Position numbers and translations under genes: made by a program. Positions 33,713-43,217 of a stretch of 64,000 nt of DNA are shown here, one piece after another. The first letter of the stretch is position 1; each line of letters opens with the position of its first letter. This DNA comes from CAISCU01 sp943361925 (lineage in GTDB: Bacteria; Bacteroidota; Bacteroidia; UKL13-3), in contig CALRIT020000001.1 of assembly GCA_943361925.1 (NCBI GenBank), positions 186,001 to 250,000 on the forward strand. Direction: 5' to 3'. Below the pieces are notes generated by a model that saw nothing but the letters and a program-made list of their open reading frames with translations, was not told the origin of the DNA and ran no database searches.

Positions 33713-34453
33713 ATGAATCAAATTATGCAAAACGAATTGAGGTCGGATTTAGCCACAGAAATCAATGGAGTAGTTGATTTCCCAATGTTCAAATGCCTGA
33801 AACCAGAGGAAATTTCTTTGATTGAGGAACAAAGAACACAAAAAGTTTATAAAAAAGGGATGGTGATATTTTCGGAAAATTCGCAACCCAGAGGAATCTA
33901 TTTAATTAAAGAAGGAGCAATCAAACTTTTTCATTCAAATGATGAAGGACAGGTGCAAATAATTCGTTTGGCACGACAAGGTGAATTGCTTGGATATAGG
34001 GCTTTATTAGCAGGTCAGCCTTATAAAGGAGCAGCAGAAACCTTGATGGACTCGGTATTGTTTTTTATTCCTTCTCAAATATTTTTTCAAATACTGCATA
34101 GCAATCATGAACTTACTTTAAGTATGTTAAAAATGCTGGCTATTGATTTAGATGATTCTGTACAAAAGGGCAATGCAATGTTTACCAAAACCGCTCCTGA
34201 AAGATTGGCTGAAACCTTGTACTGGATTAGAAACAATTTTGGAACAAGAGAAGATGGAGCAATCAATGTTTTATTAACAAGAGAAGACTTAGCAAATTTT
34301 GCCGGATTAGCTACAGAAACAGTGGTTAGATTATTGCATCTGTGGGAATCAGAGAATTTATTGGAACTGAACAAGAAGTACATTGCAATTACAAATCTTC
34401 ATTTATTTGAAGATAAATTTTCATTAAGAAAAAACGAACCGGTTAAGTGGTAA
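33713..34453 (+). CDS. Crp/Fnr-family transcriptional regulator
   Basis: ATG 33713 gives 246 residues; an upstream TTG adds four more. The cyclic-nucleotide-binding-like domain runs ~20-145 (KKGMVIFSENSQPRGIYLIKEGAIKLF). The HTH domain is ~165-230 (LTREDLANFAGLATETVVRLLHLWE). It lacks the N-terminal Cys set of FNR, so it is not an obvious iron-sulfur oxygen sensor; C31 is the only early cysteine. It is divergent from the Cys-cluster gene and may control the copper-like locus. Ligand unknown. Confidence 0.9.
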   Translation: MNQIMQNELRSDLATEINGVVDFPMFKCLKPEEISLIEEQRTQKVYKKGMVIFSENSQPRGIYLIKEGAIKLFHSNDEGQVQIIRLARQGELLGYRALLAGQPYKGAAETLMDSVLFFIPSQIFFQILHSNHELTLSMLKMLAIDLDDSVQKGNAMFTKTAPERLAETLYWIRNNFGTREDGAINVLLTREDLANFAGLATETVVRLLHLWESENLLELNKKYIAITNLHLFEDKFSLRKNEPVKW

Positions 34454-34482
34454 TCGGGTTTTTGAATAAATAACAACTAGCT

Positions 34483-34520
34483 AAAAAGGGCTTGAATCAT
34501 AATCGATTCAAGCCCTTTTT
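34483..34520. terminator. Bidirectional terminator between crp-like and M12B genes
   Basis: AAAAAGGGCTTGAATC pairs exactly with GATTCAAGCCCTTTTT around a 6-base loop, a 16-bp stem serving two convergent genes. Confidence 0.92.
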
Positions 34521-34545
34521 GGTTTTATACAAACTAATTTATGAG

Positions 34546-37500
34546 TTATTCAAGAATGATTTTCTTTCTTATTATTTGATCTTCCGATTTTAATTCCAGA
34601 ATAAAGATGCCTTTGTATTTTTCTGATATTTGAATTTGTTCCGGATTTTTATTCGTATTGCCAATAAACAAAACTTCACCATTTAAATCTTTCAGCTCGT
34701 ATGAAAATCCATTTGTTTTGTTTAACCAATACATTTCAATTAAACCATTGGACGGATTTGGTGATACTTTTACTTCACTATTCAATTCAGACATTTGAAT
34801 TGATACAATAGGAGAGTATTCAAAACTACCATCCTTATCAATCATTTTTAATCTGTAAAATACTTCAGATTCATCCTCGTAATTGTAATCATTAAAATGA
34901 TAAAATCTTTTAGTATTTGAATTTCCGGCTGCCTGTACTTGTCCGATTTTATTAAAGTCTTCAGAATTTTGCTGTCTTTCAACTTCAAAAATATCACTAT
35001 TGATTTCACTTGAACTTACCCAGTTTAATATGATCTTATCTGATTCCTTTTGTGCATCAAACGATAATAGTTTTACAGGTAATGTTGTGATGTTTCCGGT
35101 TAAAGGAGAAGTAATTCTATAAACATGGTTTCCATTGATGCCATTGTATTCATAAACATCAAAACTATAATTGCTAACCATACTCAAACCGGTCACTGTA
35201 ACTGTATTACCTGAATCATTATAAACACAAAAATTATTATTTCCGTTTTGTTGTCCCATTCCAAAAAAACTTGAAGCTAAATAATCGTTTAAATGAGTTG
35301 GAGCTATTGCCGGGTTAGAAGTTAAACGTGCAATAACTATTCGTCGACCTCCATTTCCTTTTGTCCATGATAGTGTAACAGAGGTGTTAGAAATGTTTGA
35401 AAAATTCAACGATGAAGCTGATACTGTTGGTGCAGTTATCACAAACATTCTTGCATTGGGTCTTGATGTATTTCCTGCAGTTGTTACCGCAGTTCCAGCG
35501 CATAACGTTGCATTATTATCAGCTCTAAACCATCTTGAAGTTCCGGTAGGAAGTCCTGTTGTTAAAGCAGTTAATGAGTTTCCGGTTGTACCAGTATTGT
35601 TGTTGTTAAAACATACTTCAACAATAATATTTGAAGTGCCATCCCAATAAAAACCTGGTGTAAGTGGATGTAGGTTCCAGCCAATATTAGCATTATAAGC
35701 TGAGCTTGAAAAGACTGTTGTCATGCCTGTTTGCCAACCCGGAGTTAAGTCGTTAACAGTAGAATTTTTCATTGAAATGGAGAAGTCATTGAGATTGCCA
35801 CTAACCAATGAGCTTACATTAAATCCAAATTCAGTTAACATTCCTGCTGTAACTCCTCTAGCTGTTAATTCAGCAGCCCTATAAATAAACTGATGTTTCA
35901 CTCCTCCAAAATAATTACCATAAGGAGCAGGAAAAGCTGTTGAAGTATTTGAGCCGGTGCCAGTTCCAATGGTTATAAAACTCCCTGCACTTGGGTCATC
36001 TATTGCAAAAACAGGTGATATGGCGTAGAAAATATTACCAATTGGTTCTACTTTTATTCTGGCAGTCTGACTAGTAATACCAGCAGGTAAATTGATTAAT
36101 TGGCTTCCATCATTTGCTGTAGTAGATGCCAAAATATATGGAAAACTAATTCCATTATCTGTAGATAAGGAGATTCTAACATTTGCCACATTAATTGGAG
36201 AAACATTACTTCCACCTAAACTCCATGTAACAGTTTGAGCGCTTCCAATGGCCCAAACTGATGGAGCACTCGTAACTGCAAATGGCCCTGTTGAAGCAAC
36301 TGTAATTACTTTGTTGTTTACATCATAATCTACACCACCACATAAAGCCTGTCCATCTCTAACTGTCAGTCTGAAATTCAATGTTTGTGCACCTGTTGAT
36401 AATACCTCACCAACCGGTACTGTATTATTTAAAACAGAATTATAATTGGGAATAAATCTGGTAGGATTTGTACTAGGGTTATAGCTTCTAAAACGCGGAC
36501 CTGTTGCAGAAGGTGTATTGGGAGCAGATGCTGAACCTAAATTCATTTGTTCCCAACAGTAAGTTAATGAATCACCATCGGGATCAGTTCCTGAACCTGT
36601 TAAAAAGAAAGGAGTTCCAAAAGGAATCGTATGTGCTGTGGTTCCAATATTTGCAACAGGTAAACTGTTACCTGATGAGACAATAGTTCCGCAAGTGGCA
36701 GCACCGGTTGTAATGTTTGTTATGATTTCATCAAAATTAATTGTGTGAAAATAAGCATCACTATGGGCTTGTAGGTCTTGCGGAGAGCAGATTCCGGCAT
36801 AAGCCATAATTGTACTTCCACTTCCAGGTTCGTATGCTGTAGATGAATTTCTGTTTCCACCCGAACATGAGCCTGTAGAGCCATTAAACGAATGGTTTCC
36901 TCCAAACTGATGACCCATTTCATGAGCTACGTAATCAATGTCAAAAGCATCATTAACAGGGGAAGAAGAACCTGTAACACCTCTAGCTTTATTTGATGCT
37001 ACGCAAACTGAAGCAAGGTAAGCAACACCACCGCCACCTGTGCTAAACACGTGTCCGATATCATAATTTGCGGAGCCAATGACATTCGTAACATTGGTTT
37101 GATTTTCATTCAATAATGTTGAACCATTTGAATTGGTATAAGGATCAGCACTTGTTGTATAAATTAAATTTGAAGTGGTTGTAATCAATGTCAAACTTAT
37201 ACCAAATTCTTTTCTATAAACGCCCACAACTCTATTAATGGTAGTTGTAATGGCTGACAAAGCAAGAGGAACTGTTCCTCCATGAAATGTTGTATATTCA
37301 AATGTAGCAGCCAGAGCCAAACGATATGTTTTTAACTGAGTACCATTTGACCTTTGTGCTATTGAACTACCTGATTTGTTTAATCCTGTTTTACCACTTT
37401 TAATAGGATTTACCGGATTTACTTTGTTTCCATTCACAACTTCAATTTCATTAAACTTAGCTTTGGCTTTTAAGTCCTTTTTGAAGTAACTGATATAATA

Positions 37501-37962
37501 CTCAGTGGTTGATTTTGCATAGGGGTCAACGAAAACACTGCCTTCAGGAGATAAAATCATAGCATGAAAGCCTTGCAATGTGATATCAATATGAACACTT
37601 GCTCTAGGATTATCAATTCCTTGTCCACGCCAAGTATCAATTTCTGGAAATTGTTTGGCCAAACCAGATTCCATTATCGAAGAATGATAAACAGCAAACC
37701 TTTGAAAAGTATGGTCGGGCATTGGAATTTCTACTAAAACGGCATTTCCGTTCGATTTAAACTCTTCAGGTGCTTGGTTTAACAGATTTCTCATCTCAGA
37801 CAAGTCAAGTTTGAAGACACCATATTTTTCAGGCTTTATCCATCTGTCTGCTTCTGAAATTGAAGAGGGCGGAGTTGCCTTACTCCAAATGAAACTTTGG
37901 GCTTGAGTAAGTCCTCCAAAAACGATTGTGAAAAGTAATAATAATTTATACTTTTTAGTCAT
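34546..37962 (-). CDS. Secreted M12B (reprolysin-like) metalloprotease with T9SS sorting domain
   Basis: The 1138-residue product has a signal peptide, a propeptide (~25-200), and a catalytic domain with the metzincin zinc motif HEMGHQFGGNH (~342-352) and a later Met-turn candidate (TIMAYAGIC). A DPDGDSLTYCWEQM cadherin/PKD-like segment, a jelly-roll/proprotein-like region, a fibronectin III domain (~855-955) and a type-A sorting domain (VKVSPNPSNG) follow. It is exported by T9SS and should cleave extracellular protein. The cysteine-switch state of the propeptide is not clear. Confidence 0.93.
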   Translation of the reverse strand: MTKKYKLLLLFTIVFGGLTQAQSFIWSKATPPSSISEADRWIKPEKYGVFKLDLSEMRNLLNQAPEEFKSNGNAVLVEIPMPDHTFQRFAVYHSSIMESGLAKQFPEIDTWRGQGIDNPRASVHIDITLQGFHAMILSPEGSVFVDPYAKSTTEYYISYFKKDLKAKAKFNEIEVVNGNKVNPVNPIKSGKTGLNKSGSSIAQRSNGTQLKTYRLALAATFEYTTFHGGTVPLALSAITTTINRVVGVYRKEFGISLTLITTTSNLIYTTSADPYTNSNGSTLLNENQTNVTNVIGSANYDIGHVFSTGGGGVAYLASVCVASNKARGVTGSSSPVNDAFDIDYVAHEMGHQFGGNHSFNGSTGSCSGGNRNSSTAYEPGSGSTIMAYAGICSPQDLQAHSDAYFHTINFDEIITNITTGAATCGTIVSSGNSLPVANIGTTAHTIPFGTPFFLTGSGTDPDGDSLTYCWEQMNLGSASAPNTPSATGPRFRSYNPSTNPTRFIPNYNSVLNNTVPVGEVLSTGAQTLNFRLTVRDGQALCGGVDYDVNNKVITVASTGPFAVTSAPSVWAIGSAQTVTWSLGGSNVSPINVANVRISLSTDNGISFPYILASTTANDGSQLINLPAGITSQTARIKVEPIGNIFYAISPVFAIDDPSAGSFITIGTGTGSNTSTAFPAPYGNYFGGVKHQFIYRAAELTARGVTAGMLTEFGFNVSSLVSGNLNDFSISMKNSTVNDLTPGWQTGMTTVFSSSAYNANIGWNLHPLTPGFYWDGTSNIIVEVCFNNNNTGTTGNSLTALTTGLPTGTSRWFRADNNATLCAGTAVTTAGNTSRPNARMFVITAPTVSASSLNFSNISNTSVTLSWTKGNGGRRIVIARLTSNPAIAPTHLNDYLASSFFGMGQQNGNNNFCVYNDSGNTVTVTGLSMVSNYSFDVYEYNGINGNHVYRITSPLTGNITTLPVKLLSFDAQKESDKIILNWVSSSEINSDIFEVERQQNSEDFNKIGQVQAAGNSNTKRFYHFNDYNYEDESEVFYRLKMIDKDGSFEYSPIVSIQMSELNSEVKVSPNPSNGLIEMYWLNKTNGFSYELKDLNGEVLFIGNTNKNPEQIQISEKYKGIFILELKSEDQIIRKKIILE

Positions 37963-38078
37963 ATATTGTAATTAATTCGTACTGATTATCAAGCAAATTG
38001 CAACATATTGAATTTGTGCTTAATAAAAAATTAAGAAAACTTCAAAGAGGTAAAATTGACAATTAAAGAGGTGGAATT

Positions 38079-38750
38079 TTACCAACTGATGGGTTTCAAA
38101 TTTTTACTAATTAACCAATCATTTGTTTTTGAAAATGGTTGAGAACCAAAGAATCCATTATAAGCTGAAAGTGGAGATGGATGCACGGATTCAACAATTA
38201 GGTGTTTATTTTTATCAATTAAAACTGATTTACTTCTTGCATAAGCTCCCCATAAAATAAATACACAATGTGAGTTTTGTTCCGAAACTTTTTTAATCAC
38301 CGCATCAGTAAATACTTCCCATCCTTTTTTTTGATGCGAACCTGCTTCAGCCGCTCTAACAGTTAATGTGGCATTGAGTAATAAGACTCCTTGTTTGGCC
38401 CAATGAGTCAGATTTCCGGTTTTTGGGATTGTGAATCCATTTATATCTGTAAGTAGTTCTTTAAAGATATTTTGAAGTGAAGGCGGAAATGGAATTCCAT
38501 CATTCACAGAAAAACACAAACCATGAGCCTGATTGGGTCCGTGATAAGGATCCTGACCTAAAATAACTACTTTAACTTCATTGATTGGAGTAAAATCAAA
38601 GGCTGAAAAAATTTGTGCTCCGGGTGGATAAATTATTTTACCAACCTGTTTTTCTTCTTTGATAAAGCTGATAAGTGCAGAAAAATAAGGCTTTTCAAAC
38701 TCTTCTTTCAAAGCCAATTTCCACGATTCTTCAATTTTTACTTCCTTCAT
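38079..38750 (-). CDS. ung: Uracil-DNA glycosylase
   Basis: ATG 38750 gives 223 residues, the normal size for family 1 UDG; a longer in-frame start would cross into the dapD start. The water-activating motif GQDPYHG is at ~66-72, and HPSPLSAYNGF is the DNA-intercalation loop near residue 170. It removes uracil from DNA in base excision repair. It is divergent from dapD with only 38 bp between the two start codons. Confidence 0.97.
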   Translation of the reverse strand: MKEVKIEESWKLALKEEFEKPYFSALISFIKEEKQVGKIIYPPGAQIFSAFDFTPINEVKVVILGQDPYHGPNQAHGLCFSVNDGIPFPPSLQNIFKELLTDINGFTIPKTGNLTHWAKQGVLLLNATLTVRAAEAGSHQKKGWEVFTDAVIKKVSEQNSHCVFILWGAYARSKSVLIDKNKHLIVESVHPSPLSAYNGFFGSQPFSKTNDWLISKNLKPISW

Positions 38751-38788
38751 TGTTTGTAAATATGCATCAAGCAAATGAATATTGCCAA

Positions 38789-39601
38789 ATGAACTTACAA
38801 TCAATTATAGAAAATGCCTGGGAGAACAGAGAAAAACTTCAGGAGGCAGATACAAGAAAAGCCATTGAAACGGTTATTGAAGATTTAGATAAAGGCCGTT
38901 TAAGAGTTGCTGAACCAAAAGGTGATTCATGGCAAGTGAACGATTGGGTAAAAAAAGCAGTTATCATGTATTTCCCCATTCGTCAGATGCAAACCATTGA
39001 ATGTGGACCAATGGAATTTCATGATAAAATGGAATTAAAAAGAAATTATGCTGAATTAGGCGTAAGAGTGGTTCCGCATGCAGTTGCCAGATATGGAGCA
39101 TACCTTTCAAAAGGAGTAATCCTGATGCCATCTTATGTGAATATTGGTGCTTATGTTGATGAAGGCACTATGGTTGATACATGGGCTACTGTAGGTAGTT
39201 GTGCGCAGATTGGAAAGAATGTTCATCTTTCTGGTGGAGTTGGAATTGGTGGAGTTTTGGAACCAGTTCAAGCAGCTCCAGTTATCATTGAAGACAATTG
39301 CTTTATAGGTTCAAGATGTATTGTAGTAGAAGGCGTTAGAGTAGGAGCAGAGGCTGTTTTAGGAGCAGGTGTTACCTTAACCATGAGTACCAAAATTATT
39401 GATGTAACCAAAGATGAACCTATTACATATAATGGATACGTTCCTCCTCGTTCAGTAGTAATTCCGGGTATGTATGAAAAGAAATTTGCAGCTGGAACTT
39501 ACCAGGTTCCATGTGCATTAATTATTGGAGAAAGAAAAGAAAGTACAGATAAAAAGACTTCTCTGAATTCTGCATTGAGAGAATATGATGTAGCTGTTTA
39601 A
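38789..39601 (+). CDS. dapD: Tetrahydrodipicolinate N-succinyltransferase
   Basis: I choose ATG 38789 (270 residues), the family length. The longer frame runs back into ung. The N-terminal helical domain (SIIENAWENREKLQEAD) precedes a left-handed beta-helix with hexapeptide repeats (GVILMPSYVNIGAYVDEGTMVDTWATVG). It catalyses succinylation of tetrahydrodipicolinate in lysine/meso-DAP synthesis. No other dap gene is close. Confidence 0.97.
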   Translation: MNLQSIIENAWENREKLQEADTRKAIETVIEDLDKGRLRVAEPKGDSWQVNDWVKKAVIMYFPIRQMQTIECGPMEFHDKMELKRNYAELGVRVVPHAVARYGAYLSKGVILMPSYVNIGAYVDEGTMVDTWATVGSCAQIGKNVHLSGGVGIGGVLEPVQAAPVIIEDNCFIGSRCIVVEGVRVGAEAVLGAGVTLTMSTKIIDVTKDEPITYNGYVPPRSVVIPGMYEKKFAAGTYQVPCALIIGERKESTDKKTSLNSALREYDVAV

Positions 39602-39616
39602 TTGATTTAATGATAT

Positions 39617-39659
39617 AAAAAAAGAGGCTGTTTCATCAAGTGAGACAGCCTCTTTTTTT
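39617..39659. terminator. Bidirectional terminator between dapD and the CocE-type hydrolase
   Basis: AAAAAAAGAGGCTGT pairs with ACAGCCTCTTTTTTT within a longer imperfect stem and small loop. It ends 3 bp before the next stop codon. Confidence 0.9.
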
Positions 39660-39661
39660 GT

Positions 39662-41494
39662 TTATTCAAGTTCTTTAAATGTAATTTTCGAACCTCTATA
39701 AATTCGATTTGTTCCTTTGATGAAATCCTTTTCATCAGCCTCAAAAATATTCATGAATTGCTGCGGATTCCTTTCTGCCAAGGGAAACCAGGTGCTTTGA
39801 ATTTGAACCATTATTTGATGTCCGGGTAAAAATGCATGGTTGATATCATTCAAAGTGAATTTAATTTTAGTCATTTCACCGGGTACCAATGGCTCCGGTT
39901 TTTCAAAGCTGTTTCTGTATTTGGCTCTGAAAATATCACCACGAATTAAACTTTGGTAATTAGATACGTTTACAATTCTTCCATCGATTGTATCATTAGG
40001 CATTTTTGCCGGATTCACATCTATAATTTTCACAACAAAGTCCATATCGGTATTGGTAGAACTAACCATTAATTCGACTTCAATTGGACCTGAAATGGTT
40101 CTGGTAGCTTCCAATTTTTCTGTTTTATAAACCAATACATCTGGTCTTGTTGAAGCAAATCTTTGGTCAGCAACCATGTATTCTTTTTGCATACCGATAT
40201 CAGGATTAACCATGTATGGAACAGGTTTATTGGGGTCGCTGGTATATTCCTCAAAAGTCATTGATTTGTTTTCAAATGCTCTTAAAACACCATTATTACT
40301 CATATACAAAACTGATTCTTTGGTTTGTTTAGGAGGCCATGTTTCATAAGATTTCCAAACATTGCTTCCTGTTTCAAATACAGCTGCTTCAGGTAAATTA
40401 TCTATTGTTTTATTTCGCAAATGCGCTTCGAAAAAAGGAAACTCAATGCTATCCTGGTAATAAGTACTGGTATTAGATTTAAAACTCATATCACCTAAAC
40501 CAAGTCCTTTTGATTTATTCCAACCACCATGAACCCATGGACCCATTACAATTTTGTTGTTAGATTTAGCACTATTTTTCTCAACTGTTTGATACACTTG
40601 CAATGCTCCATAAAGGTTTTCTGCATCAAACCAACCACCAACAGTTAAAACAGCAGGTTTGATATCTTTTAAATGTGGACGAAGATTACGTTTTTGCCAG
40701 AATTCATCGTAGTTTGGATGAGCAGCAATTTCTTTCCAGAAAGCAATTTTTCCATTGTATAAACTATCAACAAACTTCATTGATTTCACCTGATTTAAAT
40801 AAAAATCATAACCATCATTTGTTGGGAAATCATAACCCTTGTTCCATTGTTTGGTTAATTCCGGACGTTCTTTACCAAACGAAGCAAAGAATCCAAAGAA
40901 ATGAGGAACAAACAAAACGCCGTTGTGGTGAAAATCGTCTCCGGTAAACCAATCAACAATTGGTGCTTGTGGAGAAACTGCTTTTAGTGCAGGATGCGCA
41001 TTTACCATTCCGGCAGCCGTATAAAAACCGGGATAAGAAATTCCCCATTGCCCAACTCTGCCATTGTTATTTTTGACATTTTTCAAACACCATTCAATAC
41101 AATCATAAGTATCAGTACTTTCATCAGTGGCTTTTTTATTCTTCCTATCGGATAACATCGGAGTCATGTTTACAAAATCACCTTCACTCATGAATTTTCC
41201 TCTCACATCCTGAAACACGAAAATGTAACCTGCTTTAGCAAAAGCCTCTGTTGGACGAAGTTTTGGCGGGAACTGGTCTTCACCATAAGGTCCGATTGCA
41301 TAAGGCGTTCTATTTAATAAAATAGGGTGTTTTTTCGATTGATCCTTTGGAGTATAAATCGCTGTAAAAAGTTTCTTACCATCTCTCATGGTAATATAAA
41401 CTTCCTGTTTATTGTAGAACTCCTGAATTTTAAATTCCTGAGCGAAAACAAAATTCAAACAGAATAATAAAGCAAAAGTAAAAATTGATTTCAT
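39662..41494 (-). CDS. Secreted CocE/NonD family hydrolase (S15-like)
   Basis: The 610-residue product has a signal peptide (FTFALLFCLNFVFAQ) and an alpha/beta-hydrolase domain with nucleophile GISYPG (Ser ~152). The Asp is expected in GGWFDAENL and the His in MGPWVHGGW. A jelly-roll C-terminal domain (~390-600) is typical of X-Pro dipeptidyl peptidase C-terminal/CocE proteins. Members hydrolyse esters or acylated amino acids and peptides; the substrate here is open. Without a T9SS domain it is probably periplasmic. Confidence 0.9.
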   Translation of the reverse strand: MKSIFTFALLFCLNFVFAQEFKIQEFYNKQEVYITMRDGKKLFTAIYTPKDQSKKHPILLNRTPYAIGPYGEDQFPPKLRPTEAFAKAGYIFVFQDVRGKFMSEGDFVNMTPMLSDRKNKKATDESTDTYDCIEWCLKNVKNNNGRVGQWGISYPGFYTAAGMVNAHPALKAVSPQAPIVDWFTGDDFHHNGVLFVPHFFGFFASFGKERPELTKQWNKGYDFPTNDGYDFYLNQVKSMKFVDSLYNGKIAFWKEIAAHPNYDEFWQKRNLRPHLKDIKPAVLTVGGWFDAENLYGALQVYQTVEKNSAKSNNKIVMGPWVHGGWNKSKGLGLGDMSFKSNTSTYYQDSIEFPFFEAHLRNKTIDNLPEAAVFETGSNVWKSYETWPPKQTKESVLYMSNNGVLRAFENKSMTFEEYTSDPNKPVPYMVNPDIGMQKEYMVADQRFASTRPDVLVYKTEKLEATRTISGPIEVELMVSSTNTDMDFVVKIIDVNPAKMPNDTIDGRIVNVSNYQSLIRGDIFRAKYRNSFEKPEPLVPGEMTKIKFTLNDINHAFLPGHQIMVQIQSTWFPLAERNPQQFMNIFEADEKDFIKGTNRIYRGSKITFKELE

Positions 41495-41658
41495 GGATTA
41501 AATTTTTGCTAAACTAAACAATAATCCTAATTCAAAAGAGATTTATCGAAATAAAATACTGGTATTCTTGTCATTTTGAACTTTTTATATAAGTTAATCG
41601 TGAGATAAAATTATCTCAATCATCATTATTTAATAATACAATATTTCAATTAAATAAT

Positions 41659-41666
41659 TAGTTTTG
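41659..41666 (+). promoter_or_regulatory. Putative -7 element of the 423-residue T9SS protein gene
   Basis: TAGTTTTG matches TAnnTTTG exactly, 18 bases before the ATG. No TTTG is seen at the -33 distance. Confidence 0.4.
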
Positions 41667-41684
41667 CATTGAAGAATATAATAC

Positions 41685-42956
41685 ATGAGAAAATTACTTT
41701 TACTAGCTTTTACTATTTCAACATTATTGTTGAATGCACAAACAACTATCGAAAATTTTAGCTTTGGTTCTGTTGCTGATACCTTAACTAATCCATCAAT
41801 TGGAGGAGCTATATGGAAAAGACATAGTGGAGCTGGGACGCCAATTGTTTATAATGCTACTTCAATATCATATACCGGATATTCATCTTCAGGCGTTGGA
41901 GGTTCAATTTCTATCACGAATGGTACAGGAAGTAGAGAAGATGCTAATAGACAAACAAGTTTTTACAATTCAGGTGCTGTTTACGCTTCGTTTTTATTAA
42001 ATGTAACAGCAAGCGGTGGGACTACTGGCGATTACTTTATGCATTTTGGAGATTCTTTTGGCTCAACTGCGGGTGCTTTTGGTGGTAGATTATTTATAAA
42101 AGATGGTAGTGTATCCAATACTTTTAAATTAGGACTTACAAAAGGAACTGCTGCTTCTTCCGCTGTTTTTACAAGTGTTGACTACTCCTTTAATACACCT
42201 ATACTTGTAGTTTTAAAATACAGTTTTAATGCAACAGCTTCAGATACTGTTTATGCTTTTGTTTTTACTTCAGGAGTTCCTAGTGTTGAACCAACTGCAA
42301 CCTTAACAAGCACCGATTTAACAACTAATGATTTACTCAAAATTCGTTCAATTTCTATTAGACAAGGAACAGTAGGAACTCATGCTTGTACTATTGATGG
42401 AATTAGAGTTTCTTCAACATGGAATAATTCTGTTTTACCAGTTTCTTTAGTAAGATTTTCTGCAGATTCAAAAGAAAATCAAGTTGAATTAAACTGGAGT
42501 ACATCTAGTGAAACTAACAACAAAGGCTTTGAAATTGAAAGAAGTGTAGATGGAATTAATTTTTCAAAAATCGCTTTTGTAAAAGGTGCAGGAAACTCAA
42601 ATAGATTAATTAAATATCATTTTATAGATGATTATTCTTCTTCAGCTTATTATCGTTTAAAACAATTGGATTATGACGGAAAATTTGAATACTCGAAAGT
42701 TATTGCTGTTAAAGCCGATAAAGAAGAATTAAAAGTAGAATTAAGTCCTAATCCATTTGGAAATAGAATCACAATACAAAGTAACAATCAAATATCAAAA
42801 GTAGAGATTATTGATATTACAGGTAAAGTTAAATTGGTTGAAATTATAAATGGTAAAACAGCCGAAATCAATACTTCAGAAATTAGTAATGGAATATATT
42901 TCCTTAGAATTAATGATGGAGAAACAATTCTTACCCAAAGAATAATCAAAAACTAA
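41685..42956 (+). CDS. T9SS type-A sorting domain protein of unknown function
   Basis: The 423-residue protein has a signal peptide (KLLLLAFTISTLLLNAQ), a lectin-like beta-sandwich (~20-250) rich in Ser/Thr/Gly, a linker with VSLVRFSADSKENQVELNWSTSSETNNKGFEIERS (a fibronectin-like stretch common before sorting domains), and VELSPNPFGNRITIQS as the sorting domain. It is secreted through the T9SS and likely remains on the surface. No catalytic motif is visible; adhesion or glycan binding is possible but unproven. Confidence 0.8.
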   Translation: MRKLLLLAFTISTLLLNAQTTIENFSFGSVADTLTNPSIGGAIWKRHSGAGTPIVYNATSISYTGYSSSGVGGSISITNGTGSREDANRQTSFYNSGAVYASFLLNVTASGGTTGDYFMHFGDSFGSTAGAFGGRLFIKDGSVSNTFKLGLTKGTAASSAVFTSVDYSFNTPILVVLKYSFNATASDTVYAFVFTSGVPSVEPTATLTSTDLTTNDLLKIRSISIRQGTVGTHACTIDGIRVSSTWNNSVLPVSLVRFSADSKENQVELNWSTSSETNNKGFEIERSVDGINFSKIAFVKGAGNSNRLIKYHFIDDYSSSAYYRLKQLDYDGKFEYSKVIAVKADKEELKVELSPNPFGNRITIQSNNQISKVEIIDITGKVKLVEIINGKTAEINTSEISNGIYFLRINDGETILTQRIIKN

Positions 42957-42976
42957 ACTTACTTTCTAAAATAAAT

Positions 42977-43013
42977 AAAGAGGGATTTCCAATTGGAGAT
43001 TCCTCTTTTTTTT
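42977..43013 (+). terminator. Rho-independent terminator after the T9SS protein
   Basis: AAAGAGG...TTTCC pairs imperfectly with GGAGA...CCTCTTT around an AATT loop, and is followed by a T run. Confidence 0.75.
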
Positions 43014-43217
43014 ATGCGCCTTTAAGAAATAAACCCAGCTTAATTATATCCTTAAAGTGACTAAGGTAATCCTGAATAGTCTTTATTAAATTCATAATTT
43101 AAATAAAACTCAAATATATTTTTCAAGTCAAACACTTGTATTTCAGTTATTAATATCTTTTTTGTTTAGATTGATTATTCTAATTGCAAGACATTAAAGA
43201 GTTTCGCTTCAAAAACT

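Noticed and set aside
38049..38083. 9-bp inverted repeat at the end of ung (GGTAAAATT / AATTTTACC)
   Set aside because: It overlaps the ung stop, has a 17-base loop and no T tract, so a terminator call is not supported.
38675..38788. Extended dapD start
   Set aside because: It lies inside ung on the other strand and adds 38 residues not seen in DapD.
42957..43217. Short inverted repeat around 43130 (CAAGT / ACTTG)
   Set aside because: A 5-bp stem in A/T-rich DNA is expected by chance.
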